From: Pilatotrama ljubarskyi
Lineage: Eukaryota; Basidiomycota; Agaricomycetes; Polyporales; Polyporaceae
DNA length: 64,000 nucleotides
Reading direction: 5' to 3'
Assembly: GCA_022385805.1 (NCBI GenBank)
Contig: MU277678.1
Coordinates: 62,001 to 126,000 of the forward strand
Part shown: positions 45,475 through 57,288 of the stretch, in pieces
Position numbering within the stretch: the first letter of the stretch is position 1
Layout: each line of letters begins with the position of its first letter
Notes under the pieces: generated by a model
What the model saw: only the letters and a program-made list of their open reading frames with translations
Told to the model about the DNA's origin: nothing
The model's database searches: none
Translations under genes and position numbers: made by a program

Positions 45475-47082
45475 TCGCAACGTCAGGCGACCAAGGATGC
45501 TGGTACCATCGCCGGACTCAACGTCCTCCGTATCATCAACGAGCCCACCGCGGCCGCCATCGCTTACGGTCTCGACAAGAAGACGCAGGGCGAGCGCAAC
45601 GTCCTCATCTTCGATCTCGGCGGAGGTACCTTCGATGTCTCGCTCCTGACCATTGAGGAGGGCATCTTCGAGGTCAAGGCCACCGCGGGTGACACTCATC
45701 TCGGTGGTGAGGACTTCGATAACCGCCTCGTCAACCACTTCGTTCAGGAGTTCAAGAGGAAGCACAAGAAGGGTAAGTAGTCCGTGGTCGCTGGTGGCAG
45801 TTCGAACATGGCGCTGACTCTTCGTCTATAGATCTCTCGTCCAACCCTCGTGCACTCCGTCGTCTCCGGACCGCGTGCGAGCGTGCGAAGCGCACCCTCT
45901 CGTCCGCTGCCCAGACCACCATTGAGATCGACTCGCTCTTCGAGGGCATCGATTTCTACACCTCCCTCACTCGTGCGCGCTTCGAGGAGCTCTGCCAAGA
46001 CCTCTTCCGCAGCACGCTCGAGCCCGTCGAGAAGGTCCTCCGCGACTCGAAGATCGACAAGAGCCAGGTCCACGAGATCGTCCTCGTCGGTGGTTCGACC
46101 CGTATCCCGCGTATCGTCAAGCTCGTCTCCGACTTCTTCAACGGCAAGGAGCCCAACAAGTCGATCAACCCCGACGAGGCCGTCGCCTACGGTGCCGCTG
46201 TGCAGGCCGCCATCCTCACTGGCGACACGTCTGAGAAGACCCAGGACCTCCTGCTCCTCGATGTTGCTCCTCTCTCGCTCGGTATCGAGACCGCGGGTGG
46301 TGTCATGACGCCGCTCATCAAGCGCAACACCACCGTCCCGACGAAGAAGTCCGAGATCTTCTCGACGTACTCCGACAACCAACCCGGTGTCCTCATCCAG
46401 GTCTACGAGGGTGAGCGTGCGCGGACGAAGGACAACAACCTCCTCGGCAAGTTCGAGCTCACCGGCATTCCTCCCGCGCCTCGTGGCGTTCCTCAAATCG
46501 AGGTCACTTTCGATATCGACGCGAACGGTATCCTGAACGTCTCCGCCTCCGACAAGACGACCGGCAAGTCGAACCGCATCACGATCACCAACGACAAGGG
46601 CCGTCTATCGAAGGAGGAGATCGAGCGCATGGTCTCCGAGGCCGAGAAGTACAAGGGTATGTCCGCGATTCGTCCCGTCTGCGCTACGAACACCGTACTG
46701 ACTCATTTATCTCACAGCCGAGGACGAGGCTGCGGCTGCCCGTATCACGGCGCGCAACGCTCTCGAGTCGTACGCGTACAACCTCCGCAACAGCTTGACC
46801 GACGAGAAGCTCGCCGGCAAGTTCGACCCCGCCGACAAGAAGAAGCTCGAGGACGCCGTCAACGAGACCATCTCATGGCTCGACGCGTCGTCCGAGGCCT
46901 CGAAGGAGGAGTACGAAGAGCACCAGAAGGAGCTCGAGAGCGTCGCGAACCCCATTATGCAGAAGCTCTACGCTTCTGCGGGCGGCGCACCCGGTGGCTT
47001 CCCTGGTGGCGCACCCGGCGGCTTCCCCGGCGGTGCTGCTCCTGGTGGCGAGGAGGGCCCGAGCGTCGAGGAGGTCGACTAA
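44911..47082 (+). CDS. Cytosolic heat shock protein HSP70 (SSA type)
   Basis: ATP-dependent cytosolic chaperone. Five exons, 44911-44951, 45010-45304, 45361-45772, 45832-46656 and 46718-47082, total 1,938 nt and code for 645 residues. Signatures are [10 protein letters not shown] (phosphate loop), [20 protein letters not shown], the second HSP70 signature [14 protein letters not shown], the third [17 protein letters not shown], the interdomain linker with [20 protein letters not shown], and the substrate-binding domain. The C-terminus has GGFPGG repeats and ends EEVD, the tag that recruits TPR co-chaperones and marks the cytosolic class (no ER or mitochondrial signal). Codon use is strongly C-ending and biased, fitting high expression. 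Regulation by the upstream heat-shock elements is expected. Confidence 0.97.
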
Positions 47083-47591
47083 GCGGCGCGCGCGCGGTAG
47101 ACGTCCTTCCTTGGGTGCCCGGTTGTCATGATTGTCACGAGTTCTTGCGGACACGAAGTAAAAGGCATTTGCTTGTACATTAGTCGCATATTTTAGAATA
47201 CTTCCATTCCTTTCTTCTCTCAAGCTTTGGTGTGCATGAACGTTCGATCTCGACACACTCGCAGAAACGTCCGATTGTGGACGGAGTCTGACACTGGGGA
47301 ACTTAGGGGAACTTTCGAGGTTGCTTGTCAAGCCCTTCGTACGGCCTCGAAGTCCAGGGGTCAACGCTATAACATCGATGACGACTCTAACGTCAGAACT
47401 GAAGGCCATTGTAAGATCGGTTCGTCGCTACTGCTCGCGTTGGCCTCTCATTCACAGTTCAACACCCTTGCGTCGAGACAACTAGTAGCTTACAATGGTC
47501 GAGGACGACATGGATGTATACTCCTAGATCTGTTCGTATACACCACTTCGTGCATATGCATCTCCCCGCGAGATACTGCATACTCGCTCAC
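47083..47591. other. Convergent 3' region between HSP70 and PhoD-1
   Basis: 509 bp between convergent stop codons. Only 3' flanking sequence seen, AT-richer just after the HSP70 stop. Confidence 0.5.
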
Positions 47592-50500
47592 TCAATCTTG
47601 AACCTTGAGGACGCCTGCAGCCACCGAGCCTCCGGCGACGGGACGGGAGAGCCTGTTCTCGCCTAATGACCTCGCGCGGGTCAGCGATCGAGTACAGCTC
47701 GCTGATAGACTGCGACGGCGCTGCACGTACCTGCTTTGACGACGAAGGTCGCGCTCGCGAAACCGTCCAGATTCGGGTTACCTGACCGAAGATCATTTGA
47801 GTACGTACACAGCTTGGAGGGCGCAGAGTGGGGGCCGGCTCACTGATGTTCCTCATCGCGTAGTAGGTTGCGGTCGCGGTCGTCGTGTTGAGCGTGAGCG
47901 TGAAGAAGCCGCGGTAGGAGCCCTCGCTCCATTGCAGGTCATCGTTGATCTTCACGTATTGCTGCGAGATACGGTCCGCTGCCGCTGGCTGGATGCCAGC
48001 GCCGAACGCGGACGACGATGTCACGGCCGTCCCTGCGAATTCGACGCCAATGGCTCCGTGTCCTGTGATCGGGTTATAGCTGAGGGTCGACAGGCATGAG
48101 AGTTACGGTGAAACCAGGCTGGAAGCGAAAACATACGTCGTAGTGTCGTTTGGGCCTGCCATTCGAACGAAGGGTGAGCAGCGATCGATAATTGCAGGGC
48201 TATCGACTACTACTCACGAGCCAAGTCGCTGACCCAGTTTGCGTGTGAATCGCCGGAGAGTATGAGGGTGTTGCTGATCTTGTTGTCGTACAGATGATCC
48301 AGCACGCGAGCACGATTCGCGCGGTAACCGTCCCAGGCGTCCTAAGCCCCGCATCCCGCATTGATACCAGAGCACCCGATGGCAAGCGTGATACTCACAA
48401 CGTCGACTGTAAGACGAGAGATATGTGAGCACGGTCCTGGGTCAGGCACGCCTCTCAAGACTTACATCCGGATTCGTTCAGCTGCGTGAAGACAATCTGT
48501 TGCCTGATGGTGATGGTGGCCGCTTAAGTTACTCGACAGTACTGGAATGCGTGATCCGTCCATACCCTACAATACGCCAGATGGCATTGCGTTTCTTGGA
48601 AGCCGACAACGTCTGGAAGAACCCTAAGTCCGGCGAGTAAGCCGCCGAAGTAGTTCCATGACAGTTGTTGGGACGTACAGTTCTCTTGGTTCGTGCCCAT
48701 GAGCGAGCGGTTCTTCTCATCCGCGATCGAATCGATGACTGCAGGGTCCGGGGTCAGTATTGACGGCTATGCGTCCTTCTGGATGCACTCACATTCTACG
48801 GAGCAAGGGATGATAGCGTTGTGAATATCTGACGTTATCTCTGAGATGACTTCCCTCACCAGTGTTGTAATACAGCTGGAAGTCACGACGGTCAGCACAT
48901 TCGGATCTCTAGGATTGTGGTGTGCGCACATCGGTGATGTCACGATCATATTGACCTGCAAGAGGTCAGGATGACGTCTCTCCGCGAAGCTCGAGACTTA
49001 CGAGTGTCGAGCATGGTGAGGTCCAAGAGCTTGCCGATCTGGAAGTTACGCCAGATGCGCAATTTGTCATCTGGGTCAACCTGGCGGATGGGCATCCATT
49101 CGTGGTAGGCTCTGACGGCAGCGAGCTTCCTGTCCGTGAAGCAGGCACCTGAAGGAGAAAAAGTGCATCCAACGCTGGAATCATTGCTATTGGCGGTCCC
49201 CGCTTTCCAAGCCTGGTCTGCTACTTCATGGTCGTCCTGACGTTTGATCAGTCGAGTGAAATGCTTATGTATTAGCATAACACCACACACCCTAAGGGAC
49301 AGGTTGTTCACTTTCTAGGCAGCATAAAGCAGGGCCACCTGTGAGGACACTTACCATACGGTAATCCAAGGTGCCTTGACGTGCGCGTCCCGGAGGCTGA
49401 CATCGGTCCTGTATTGGTTCAGGCGGAGGCGGTAGTCTGCGATGGTCGCCAGCTCCCTGCCAAGAGTCTTGCGGCCGATCTTTGCACTGTGGTGGTCCTG
49501 TTACGTGCGTTCAAACCAAATACTCGTGACTGTCGTACCCGCTTCCGAGAGATTCGTAGATCTGCAACCCGAGTTCATTCGAATATACAAGCGGACATAC
49601 ACACTAAGCACGTACATAATCTCCGAGATGTACGAAGATGTCGGCAGACGTGTTGTGTGCTGCGACTCCATACGCGTTGAAGTAACCTAATAGAAGGCAT
49701 TGAGCAGCGCGAAGTTGAGACTGTGCGTTTCACTCACCATCCTGGTAGCGAGCACAGCTGAAGACAGCGAATGTCAACGGTTTTCCACCATTGACTAGAC
49801 GCGCCGGCGCTGTGAGTGCGATCAGCATGATGTTATTCAGGGTGGGAATCGGCTGTACGCGTACTATCAGGCGTGGATATGGTTCTGGTCGCACCCACTG
49901 GACTAACGGTCTTGGGATTAGTACAGTCGGCGAACTGGAACCAGTATTGGGCGTCGGGCTTAAGGTTCTTCGCCTCGACCTTCAAAGTGAAGTCGACATC
50001 GTAGCTCGTGAAAGCGTCGCCAGAATCGACCGGTCGCCCGGATAGTTGGGGGTTATTGAAGACTTTGAAGGAGACGCAAACGGGTATGCTGACGTCCGAG
50101 GGCAAGGTGGGACCTACGGGAACGGCACGAGTCCAGAGCAAGACTGAGTCATGGAAGGGGTCGCCCTGAATTGATGTTAGCGGGAATACAGTCTGCTCGA
50201 GAGTTAGTATGCTTTACGCTGGCAACTAGTGGAGCGTGTTCGACGAATGGAATGAGCACAATTGCGCTGTCCGAGGAAAGCGAGTGATAACCTCACCGGA
50301 GTGAGTGAAGTTGATGCCGCCTTTGTAGATCCATGGACTCTGCGCAGAGGACTCCGTGAGAGAGGAGTTCATGACAAGTTGAAATGATATGTTCACTCAC
50401 ACTGCTGAAATCCCCGCCATAGAAGGTCGGATAATGCTCGTCAGTGAAACCGTCCGAGCTCTGCGTATCAGACAATTGTCTCTTCGCGTATTCGAAATGA

Positions 50501-50708
50501 CGAGCTTGGAGTGCCCGTGTATTGTGCGAGAGCTGATATGGAGGTCCAAAAGGTGAGACAATTTCTCGCAGGAGATCGTCCGAATACTTACGTGCGGAGC
50601 ATTCACGAAGGGTGAGTGATATGCTATGTTACGATCGAACAACTCTGTAGCGCTTGCGAAGGCAGAAAGCGTGGCGCTTGCGAGCAGCGCAGCACGCATC
50701 TTGGCCAT
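47592..50708 (-). CDS. Secreted PhoD-like alkaline phosphatase, copy 1
   Basis: Metallo-phosphoesterase of the PhoD family. The ATG at 50708 (or a second at 50699) opens a signal peptide (MAKMRAALLASATLSAFASA) followed by TELFDRNIAYHSPFVNAPH. The N-terminal fibronectin-like PhoD_N domain has HSGDPFHDSVLLWTRAVPVG and YDVDFTLKVEAKNLKPDAQY. Catalytic-domain blocks are LTFAVFSCARYQDG, GYFNAYGVAAHNTSADIFVH with LGDY, the DDHE motif in QDDHEVADQAWK, FTDRKLAAVRAYHEWMPIRQ, and the metal motif GDSHANWVSDLA. It ends VAAGVLKVQD. The gene is cut into many tiny exons by roughly 20 introns, so boundaries are approximate, but every block continues in frame through GT-AG joins that were tested by eye (for example TNQEN-W-FFQTLSASK). 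It probably releases phosphate outside the hypha. Confidence 0.87.
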
Positions 50709-51647
50709 GGCTCGCGTCTGGGTGATGCAGCGTCCTCAGCCTATATCGCGCGCCTTTATGCAGTCTGCCCTTGTGAACGTGCTCCGTCGAAGGCGCAAAT
50801 GCCAACGAACACTCCGTAACCGAGAATGCGGTCGACCGATAGAACTACTGCCGCAGAGGCATCGACCTTTGCTGTAGTGCGCACGTTCGTCGACCGGAAC
50901 GGCGATTGGAAGTGCATAACGCGACGAAGGCCCGCAACTCGCAGCTGATGGAGCGAACGTAAGACATTCCGGACCGCGACCAGTGGAGCTTCTGCTGAAC
51001 GATTCGTCGGCGAGAGCGTCCTCCAGCACGTGAACGAATCTGTACGTACCGCTGATCCCCTTCTATCCCACACTGTCAAGGTACTCGTGCATCCGGAAGA
51101 CACGTGCAGAGAGTCTAGGACGTGCAGGAGGTGCAGGAAGTGCGGTGTCCTATTATGCCCTGACTGTAGAGTAGTGCGTTAGCGCGGGCACGCGACCAGA
51201 TCCGATGCATATGTTGGTCTTCGAATGCTAGCGGCTGCAGACTCTGGCTCTCTGTGTGGAAATCAGCTCTTCATAGGCAGGCCGACGCTGCCGAAGAAGT
51301 CGCCATGATGAGCGGAGGAACGAACCTTCGTCCGCGCTGCTCATGCTTCCTATGCATAATCGATGTTGTACAACTTGTAGATCCCAAAGGATAAGCAGAG
51401 GAGAGGATCTTAGTGCTTAGCGACATGTTGAAGCATATGCCATTGAGACCTGTGACTAACGACTTGCGCCGAGTCAAAATGTGCCAGTGTACGCAGTACT
51501 CTCCGGCCAGTTGCTGGTACAGCGGCATTCTCTGATGATCTCTGTACTTGTCGGCTACGGCCGTACGCTGGGGTCTGCTACATTGATCTCATCATGCGAA
51601 CACCTGGAGAAGCCGTGGCAACGCTCCTTTCCGGGGGAACATGGGTC
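50709..51647. other. Spacer between the two PhoD genes
   Basis: About 940 bp, the promoter side of PhoD-1 and the 3' flank of PhoD-2. A TATA-like word (GATATAG, minus strand, near 50740-50746) lies about 35 bp upstream of the PhoD-1 ATG. Small frames near 50740-51100 show no domain. Confidence 0.5.
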
Positions 51648-54600
51648 TCAGGTCTGTATCTTCAGCACGCCTGCATTCACTCTGCCCCGGGCGACTGGTC
51701 GAGACAATCTGTTCGCGTCTGTGGGGCAAGAACCTCCGGTGGGTACATCGACATCGACCGGTATGTCAGGTCAGGCTTACCTGCTTCTACGACGAAAGTT
51801 GCACTAGTGAAGGCGTCGAGGTTTGCAGAACCTAGGCATACTCAGCGGTGATACTTGCCCAGGGAAAAACGCATGAGGTCACTCACTGACGTTCCGCATG
51901 GCGTAGTAGGTCGCAGTAGCGGTGGTCGTATCCACTTTGAGCGTGAAGAAGCCTCGGTAGGAGCCCTCGCTCCACTGCAGGTCGGCATTTTCTTGCACAT
52001 ACGTCCGCGAGATTTCGTCAGCCGCTCTGGGTGATATCCCGGCGCCGAAGGTAGAGGTCGAGGAGACGGCCGTTCCGGCGAACTCGACACCGACTGCCCC
52101 AGCGCCAGTGAGAGGGTCATACCTATTTGAAGGAGATGATATCAACGCCGTCATCTGCCCAGTAGCGTGCAGACATACGAAATAGTGTCGTTAGGACCTA
52201 TCGGGATATTAGCAGAGATATCAAGATTTCCATAGCGCCAGTACATACGGGCGAGGTCGCTGACCCAGTTGGCATGCGAGTCTCCTGCTAGGATGATAGT
52301 GTTACTAATCTGATTGTCATAGAGATGGTCGAGGACACGGTTGCGGTTGGCGCGATAGCCATCCCAGGCATCCTGGCGTCATCATGATCAGTACGGAGGG
52401 TTCCGAAGTCAGCCACGGGTAGCTGCATACAAAGTCAACCGGGCAGAGCGAGGTGGCTACGGTTTCCTCGCAACCAGTCGTCAGCTCCAACTGCGTGAAC
52501 ACGATCTGCTGGCTGTGTATCAGAAGTCAGTGGGCCCGATCAAGGTTTCCACGGAGCGATGGCCTACCCGACGACACGCCAAGTCGCCCCGCGACCCTTA
52601 GAAGCCGAGAGCGTCCTGTATAGCCCTGTGTATAGGGTTTTCGTCGTAATAGAACAGGCATAGGCTTCGACGATTGCACGCACACGCCTCTTGACTAGGG
52701 CCCATCAGGGAGCGATCCTCTTCATTAGCGATTGACCCTACGACTGTGCCAATATCAGAGCAAGGCTGACCAAGGCGTGGACGAGCTCACATTCTGCGCA
52801 TCATCAGTATGAGCATGGGTATATTATGGCACTGATGCGCACTTACCAGTATTATAGTATAGCTTGCCGGCGTAGAAGTGCTTCGATGAGTCACGGCGGC
52901 GAAGAGTCGATCGATGACGCTCACATCAGTGATATCACGATCGTATTGACCTGTTGTCACTCAACGTAGGTGTGTAGCCTAACGAAAGAGGATAATTGAC
53001 TAACGAGTATCCAGCATAGTCAGGTCCTGAGATGAACGGGGTCACCTTACAGTCCTTACTGAACGGCAAAGCGTAGGTTGCGGACTTACCAAGAGTTTGC
53101 CGAACTGGAAGTTACGCCAGACACGAAGCTTGTCATCCGGGTCGACCTGTCGGATCGGCATCCATTCGTGGTAGGCCCTAACAGCGGCGAGCTTCCTATC
53201 AGTGAAGCAGGCACCTGAGGGGGAGAAGCTGCAGCCCAAACTGGTGTCATTACTGTCCGCCGTGCCAGCCTTCCAAGCCTGGTCCGCGACTTCATGGTCA
53301 TCCTACGGAGAGTTGGGTTGGTTGGAAAAGAACCGGCTAAGCGCGGCGCTCATATCTCACTCACCCTACCAATGGATGGTTGGGGCAAGAGCATTGTCAA
53401 GACAGACAGACCTCTGCGACGCCCAACGGCGGACTCACCATACGGCAATCCAGGGCGCCTTCTGATGCGCAGCAAGCAGACTGACATCGGTCCTGTATTG
53501 GTTTAGACGACCGCGGTAGTCTTCGATTGTTGCCAGCTCGCGACCGGACGTTTCCCGTCCTATAGGAGCTCTGGTAGGGTTAGGAGTCATCTACCAGCAA
53601 AGTGTGTGCGGGAAGAGCATACCCGTCCCCGAGAGACTCGTAGATCTGGTGATGCAGACCTTCAGCTTGATTGACCGAGTGGCCGACCCTAGGAACTCAC
53701 GTAGTCGCCAAGATGTACGAAGATGTCCGCAGAAGTGTTATGTGCAGCGACACCGTAAGCGTTGAAATAGCCTACCCGAGCAATAGTGTCCGATAGTATG
53801 TCAGAAGGTAACCTGCAGACTCAGAAGACAACATACCATCCTGATACCGGGCGCAACTGAAGACAGCGAACGTGAGGGGTTTGCCACCATTGACCAAGTG
53901 TGCGGGAGCTGCGGGGAGGAGCTTGGTCAGTACCCTGTGGTGACTATGGAAGGTGGCAACCCACTGTCCGAACTGGAGATAGTGCGGGTGCTTCCCACAG
54001 GGCTCGCGTTCGCCGGGTTCGTGCAATCGGCAAACTGGTACCAATACGCGGTATCCGGCTTTAGATTCTTCGCTTCCACCTTCAGCGTGAAGTCCACATC
54101 ATAGCTCGTGAACGCATCGCCAGAAGCGAGGGGCCGACCTGCGAGCTCGGGATTGTCGAAGACCTTGAAGGAGACGCAGACAGGAATACTTTGGTCAGGG
54201 AGCCCAAGGGGTACTGCACGAGTCCAGAGTAAGACGGAGTCATGGAAAGGATCACCCTGCGCATGAATAAGCACGCTTGATCACAATCAGGTGAGCGCGT
54301 GAAGATGGGTCCCCATACACTAGCCACTAGAGGTTAGATTGTATGCTTAGCCTTGGAACTGGAACTGGAAGAAGTGGACACATCAGCACGGACCTGAATG
54401 CGTGAAGTTCACCCCGCCACTGTAAATGTAGGGACTCTGAGCGATGAAAGGTCATACGATCAGGTTGGGTGCTGGTCCCATATAGATCCTCCCTACATCA
54501 CTGAAGTCTCCGCCGTAGAATGTCGGATAATGTTCATCCGTGAAACCGTCGGCGCTCTGCGTGTCAGAGAGCTGTCGCTTGACGAAGCTGAGATGGCGGG

Positions 54601-54811
54601 CTCGCAAGGCTCGAGTGTTATGCGAAAGCTATTCCATACGCAGGAGAGGTCGCAAGCGCTACGTCAGACACGTCGATAGTTCCCGAGACTGACGATAGCT
54701 CACCTGAGGAGTATTCAAGAAAGGAGACGAGTACGCCAAGTTGCGATCGAATAGCTCAGTCGCATCCGCGAAGATGGAGAACGCAAGGGATGCTGCCAGT
54801 AACGAGAACAT
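51648..54811 (-). CDS. Secreted PhoD-like alkaline phosphatase, copy 2
   Basis: Tandem paralogue of PhoD copy 1. The ATG at 54811 gives a signal peptide (MFSLLAASLAFSIFADA) then TELFDRNLAYSSPFLNTPQ. It keeps the same blocks: HAQGDPFHDSVLLWTRAVPL region, YDVDFTLKVEAKNLKPDTAY, LTFAVFSCARYQDG, GYFNAYGVAAHNTSADIFVH with LGDY, FTDRKLAAVRAYHEWMPIRQ, QIVFTQLELTTGCEETVATS, GDSHANWVSDLAR, and an end AGVLKIQT. All metal-binding motifs survive and the tested splice joins stay open (such as QEA-W-LYRTLSASKGRGATW), so it appears functional rather than a pseudogene. It differs from copy 1 in the LELTTGCEETVATSLCPVDF loop, which adds two cysteines. A TATATA word at about 55166-55172, 355 bp upstream, could mark a long leader or be unrelated. 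Confidence 0.86.
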
Positions 54812-55538
54812 AGCTGTTGCGGCAACCGATGCGTCCGTGCGGTGGTGAGCTCCGACCTACAAGCCCACCTATCAGTTCTGACGGCGTGGCAAGGCAGCAG
54901 TCATTGCTAGGAATCGAGGCCGGCGGAAGCCTTCCCGAGACGAATCAAACCTGTGCCCTGAGCACGTTCGTCCGACCCGATCATGTATGGATTGCGGTGT
55001 GGTAACGTCAGTGGCGGAGATGAACTTAGAAAAGCTCAAACCATATTGGTGCCGGGGATGTCGGCCAACGGAGCGATGACTTGCACGCGTACGGGTTCTC
55101 TTACGTGCAAGTCGGCTTTGATAGACATGTGAATGGGCAACTTCGAGCATCTTAGATGGCGCGGGCATATATAGAGCAGTTCAGGGATGACTCACGCGAC
55201 CAGAGGATGTTGGACGGCATCTCAGTATGCGTTCAGTCCATTGTGATATGGACTGCCGGTATGGTTGAGGAGACGCTAAGCACTTGAAGCCGCGTATGAC
55301 GACTTATGCGATGAATCGACAAAGTGATGCACGCTTGACATCTCACGCACGCCTATCTTACAAATAGACATCGTACAATGCAGGGATACTCTCGATACTG
55401 GACTGGCGAGAAGCGTCAGTCGTTGATCATCGGAATGCGAATAATCAGCAGTAGATACATACCAAAGGGGAGAGATGACGGTCTCTGGATCGGTTCAAAC
55501 AAGCGCGGGGAGCGTTACACTGGACCTGTCGTTCTGCT
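54812..55538. other. PhoD-2 promoter region and aldolase-1 3' flank
   Basis: No gene seen. Contains a CATATATAG word near 55166. Confidence 0.5.
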
Positions 55539-56765
55539 CTACAACTTCGACATCTCCGCCGGATGGCCGTGTTCCGGGCCAAAATTGAACGATACCCCTT
55601 CTTGCGCTTCGAGCAACTGGAAGCGCGACAACCCATTAAAATAGCCAGCGTACATCGTACCGACGACGCCGTGAGTGAACGCGGCCTCCTTCGCGGGTAT
55701 CTTCTTGGTCTTCTGACCGGTACCGGCAGCCGCGGCATCGGCGGCAAGCTGCACCTGGCAGGATTTTTCGAGGGAGACGTAGAAGTGGACCGTTGCTTCG
55801 ATGCTGTCTGTGGCGACGAGAAGGCCGTGGTTCTGACCTCGCCGTGAGCGAGTTAAGCTATGAGACGTGAGCGACGAGCGCAGCTGACCTGCAAGATAAC
55901 AGCCTAAAAAGAGCATCAGCACCTTCTTTGTTCATCCTTAGGCAGTTCTACATACCTTCTTGTTACCCAGGGCCTTCGCGATATGCGCGCCCTCCTGCTC
56001 GTTCAGCACCACACCGCCGTACTGGTCATACAGTCCGTGGTCCTGCCAGTGGATAGGGTTTAAGCCGAACTCTAGGGAGCACGATGTCTCACACATGCCA
56101 CGCACCTCGAAAAACGCACAGCTATCCTGCGTGATGATGTCGAGCGGCTTTCCGAGAGTCGAGAACGCGCGTCCATACACGGAGTGGGTGTGCGCCGCGC
56201 AGTTCACGTCAGGACGCTTGCTGTGGACGGTCGAGTGGATCATGAATGCGGCTCTGTTGAGCAGCGTGTTCGGCCCGGACTCCGCGATTTGCACGTTCGC
56301 ATGGTGGTCTACAAGGAGGAGGTCCTGCGGTTGAATGAGGCAGAAATGCTTGCCCTAGGTTGCATAGATGAGCGGCGCATAAGCTGAGAGAATCACGCTT
56401 TACGTACGAATGGGTTAACCCAGAAGCAGTCGGGACGAATTGGGTCCTTTCATACGAAGTGAGCATGGGCTCCGTTTGCTACCAATTCTCGCTGCCTGCT
56501 CACCCGGACGGTAATGTGGCCTGCAACACCTTCATCGTATCCCAGGTTCCCTGTACAATGAATGCATAGTGAATAGGACCATGCATACGCGAGCATACGT
56601 AAACGGCGTACCGAAGATTCTGAAGGCTTGAGCGAGGCGGAACTTGATGTACTCGCGTTCGAGTTGCTTGGAGCTGAACTTCGGAGGCGTCGGGAGGATA
56701 CCGATAGCAGAGGCATGCCTGGCACCCTCATAGGGGGCCACAATCTCGTTCGTAGAGGACATCAT
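55539..56765 (-). CDS. Class II aldolase/adducin-domain protein, copy 1
   Basis: Zinc-dependent class II aldolase-fold protein of about 290 residues. The start at 56765 or 56762 reads MMSSTNEIVAPYEGARHASA, then KFSSKQLEREYIKFRLAQAF, then the helix and loop NLGYDEGVAGHITVRV (the EG-x-GH-x-S/T block), PDCFWVNPF and DLLLVDHHANVQIAESGPNT. The zinc ligands are in AAHTHSVYGRAFS (HxH) and LQNHGLLVATDSIEATVHFY (third His); the usual helper residues are present. It ends FGPEHGHPAEMSKL. Fungal members of this group are mostly uncharacterised; proposed substrates are phosphorylated or free sugars (fuculose/ribulose type), so the substrate is unknown. It has a close paralogue 3.6 kb downstream on the same strand. 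Confidence 0.88.
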
Positions 56766-57288
56766 CGTGTGCGGGACGGTCTGTGGCTGAAGAAGGGGTA
56801 GCCCTAGCTCACGGCCTGCAGACAGTCATGGGTCCTATATAGAGCTCGAACGGCGACCTCTCATGCTCGTTCCAGCAACCTGGTTCCATTAGTGTCGTGA
56901 ACGCAAGGGGTGCTCCTGAGATACGCGTATCAGCTGGACGAGCGAGATATATATGCATGCAGAGTGAGAGAAAGAAGGAGAGCCTCGCGCTAGACGCAGC
57001 ACCGCATGCGCTTCGATTGGCTTGCCCTGCGCGCGGCTTGAGTGCGGCTTGTCACAAGCACGCTCGGCCGACGCGTCAAAGGGTCCTCGAAGACGTCCCA
57101 GTTGCGTCCCAATAGCAACTCGACATGCGGATTAGAGGAACGGTACTCGGGCATCCACATCCACTCATTTGACCTGAGAATCCTGGGCGGATAGATTGTT
57201 CAGTGGTAGGGCACTGCTTGCAATGGATGTACACATAATCACTACTACTACCGTGATAATTGCACTACTTTCTACGCGCACTAGCCTC
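56766..57288. promoter_or_regulatory. Promoter region of aldolase-1
   Basis: Contains TATATAG on the minus strand at about 56835-56842, some 75 bp upstream of the aldolase start, a good TATA position. The rest, towards the 3' end of the C2H2 gene, has no feature. Confidence 0.5.

Noticed and set aside
45744..46496. 250-residue open frame antisense to HSP70
   Set aside because: Shadow frame caused by the strong C-ending codon bias of HSP70; no start context, domain or splice support.
46200..47183. Plus-strand frame running through the HSP70 intron and out of frame
   Set aside because: It follows the true HSP70 exon, then reads the last intron and the wrong frame of the final exon; the spliced model ends EEVD.
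51648..54811. PhoD copy 2 as a pseudogene
   Set aside because: Apparent stops lie in introns; all catalytic blocks connect in frame through valid splice sites.
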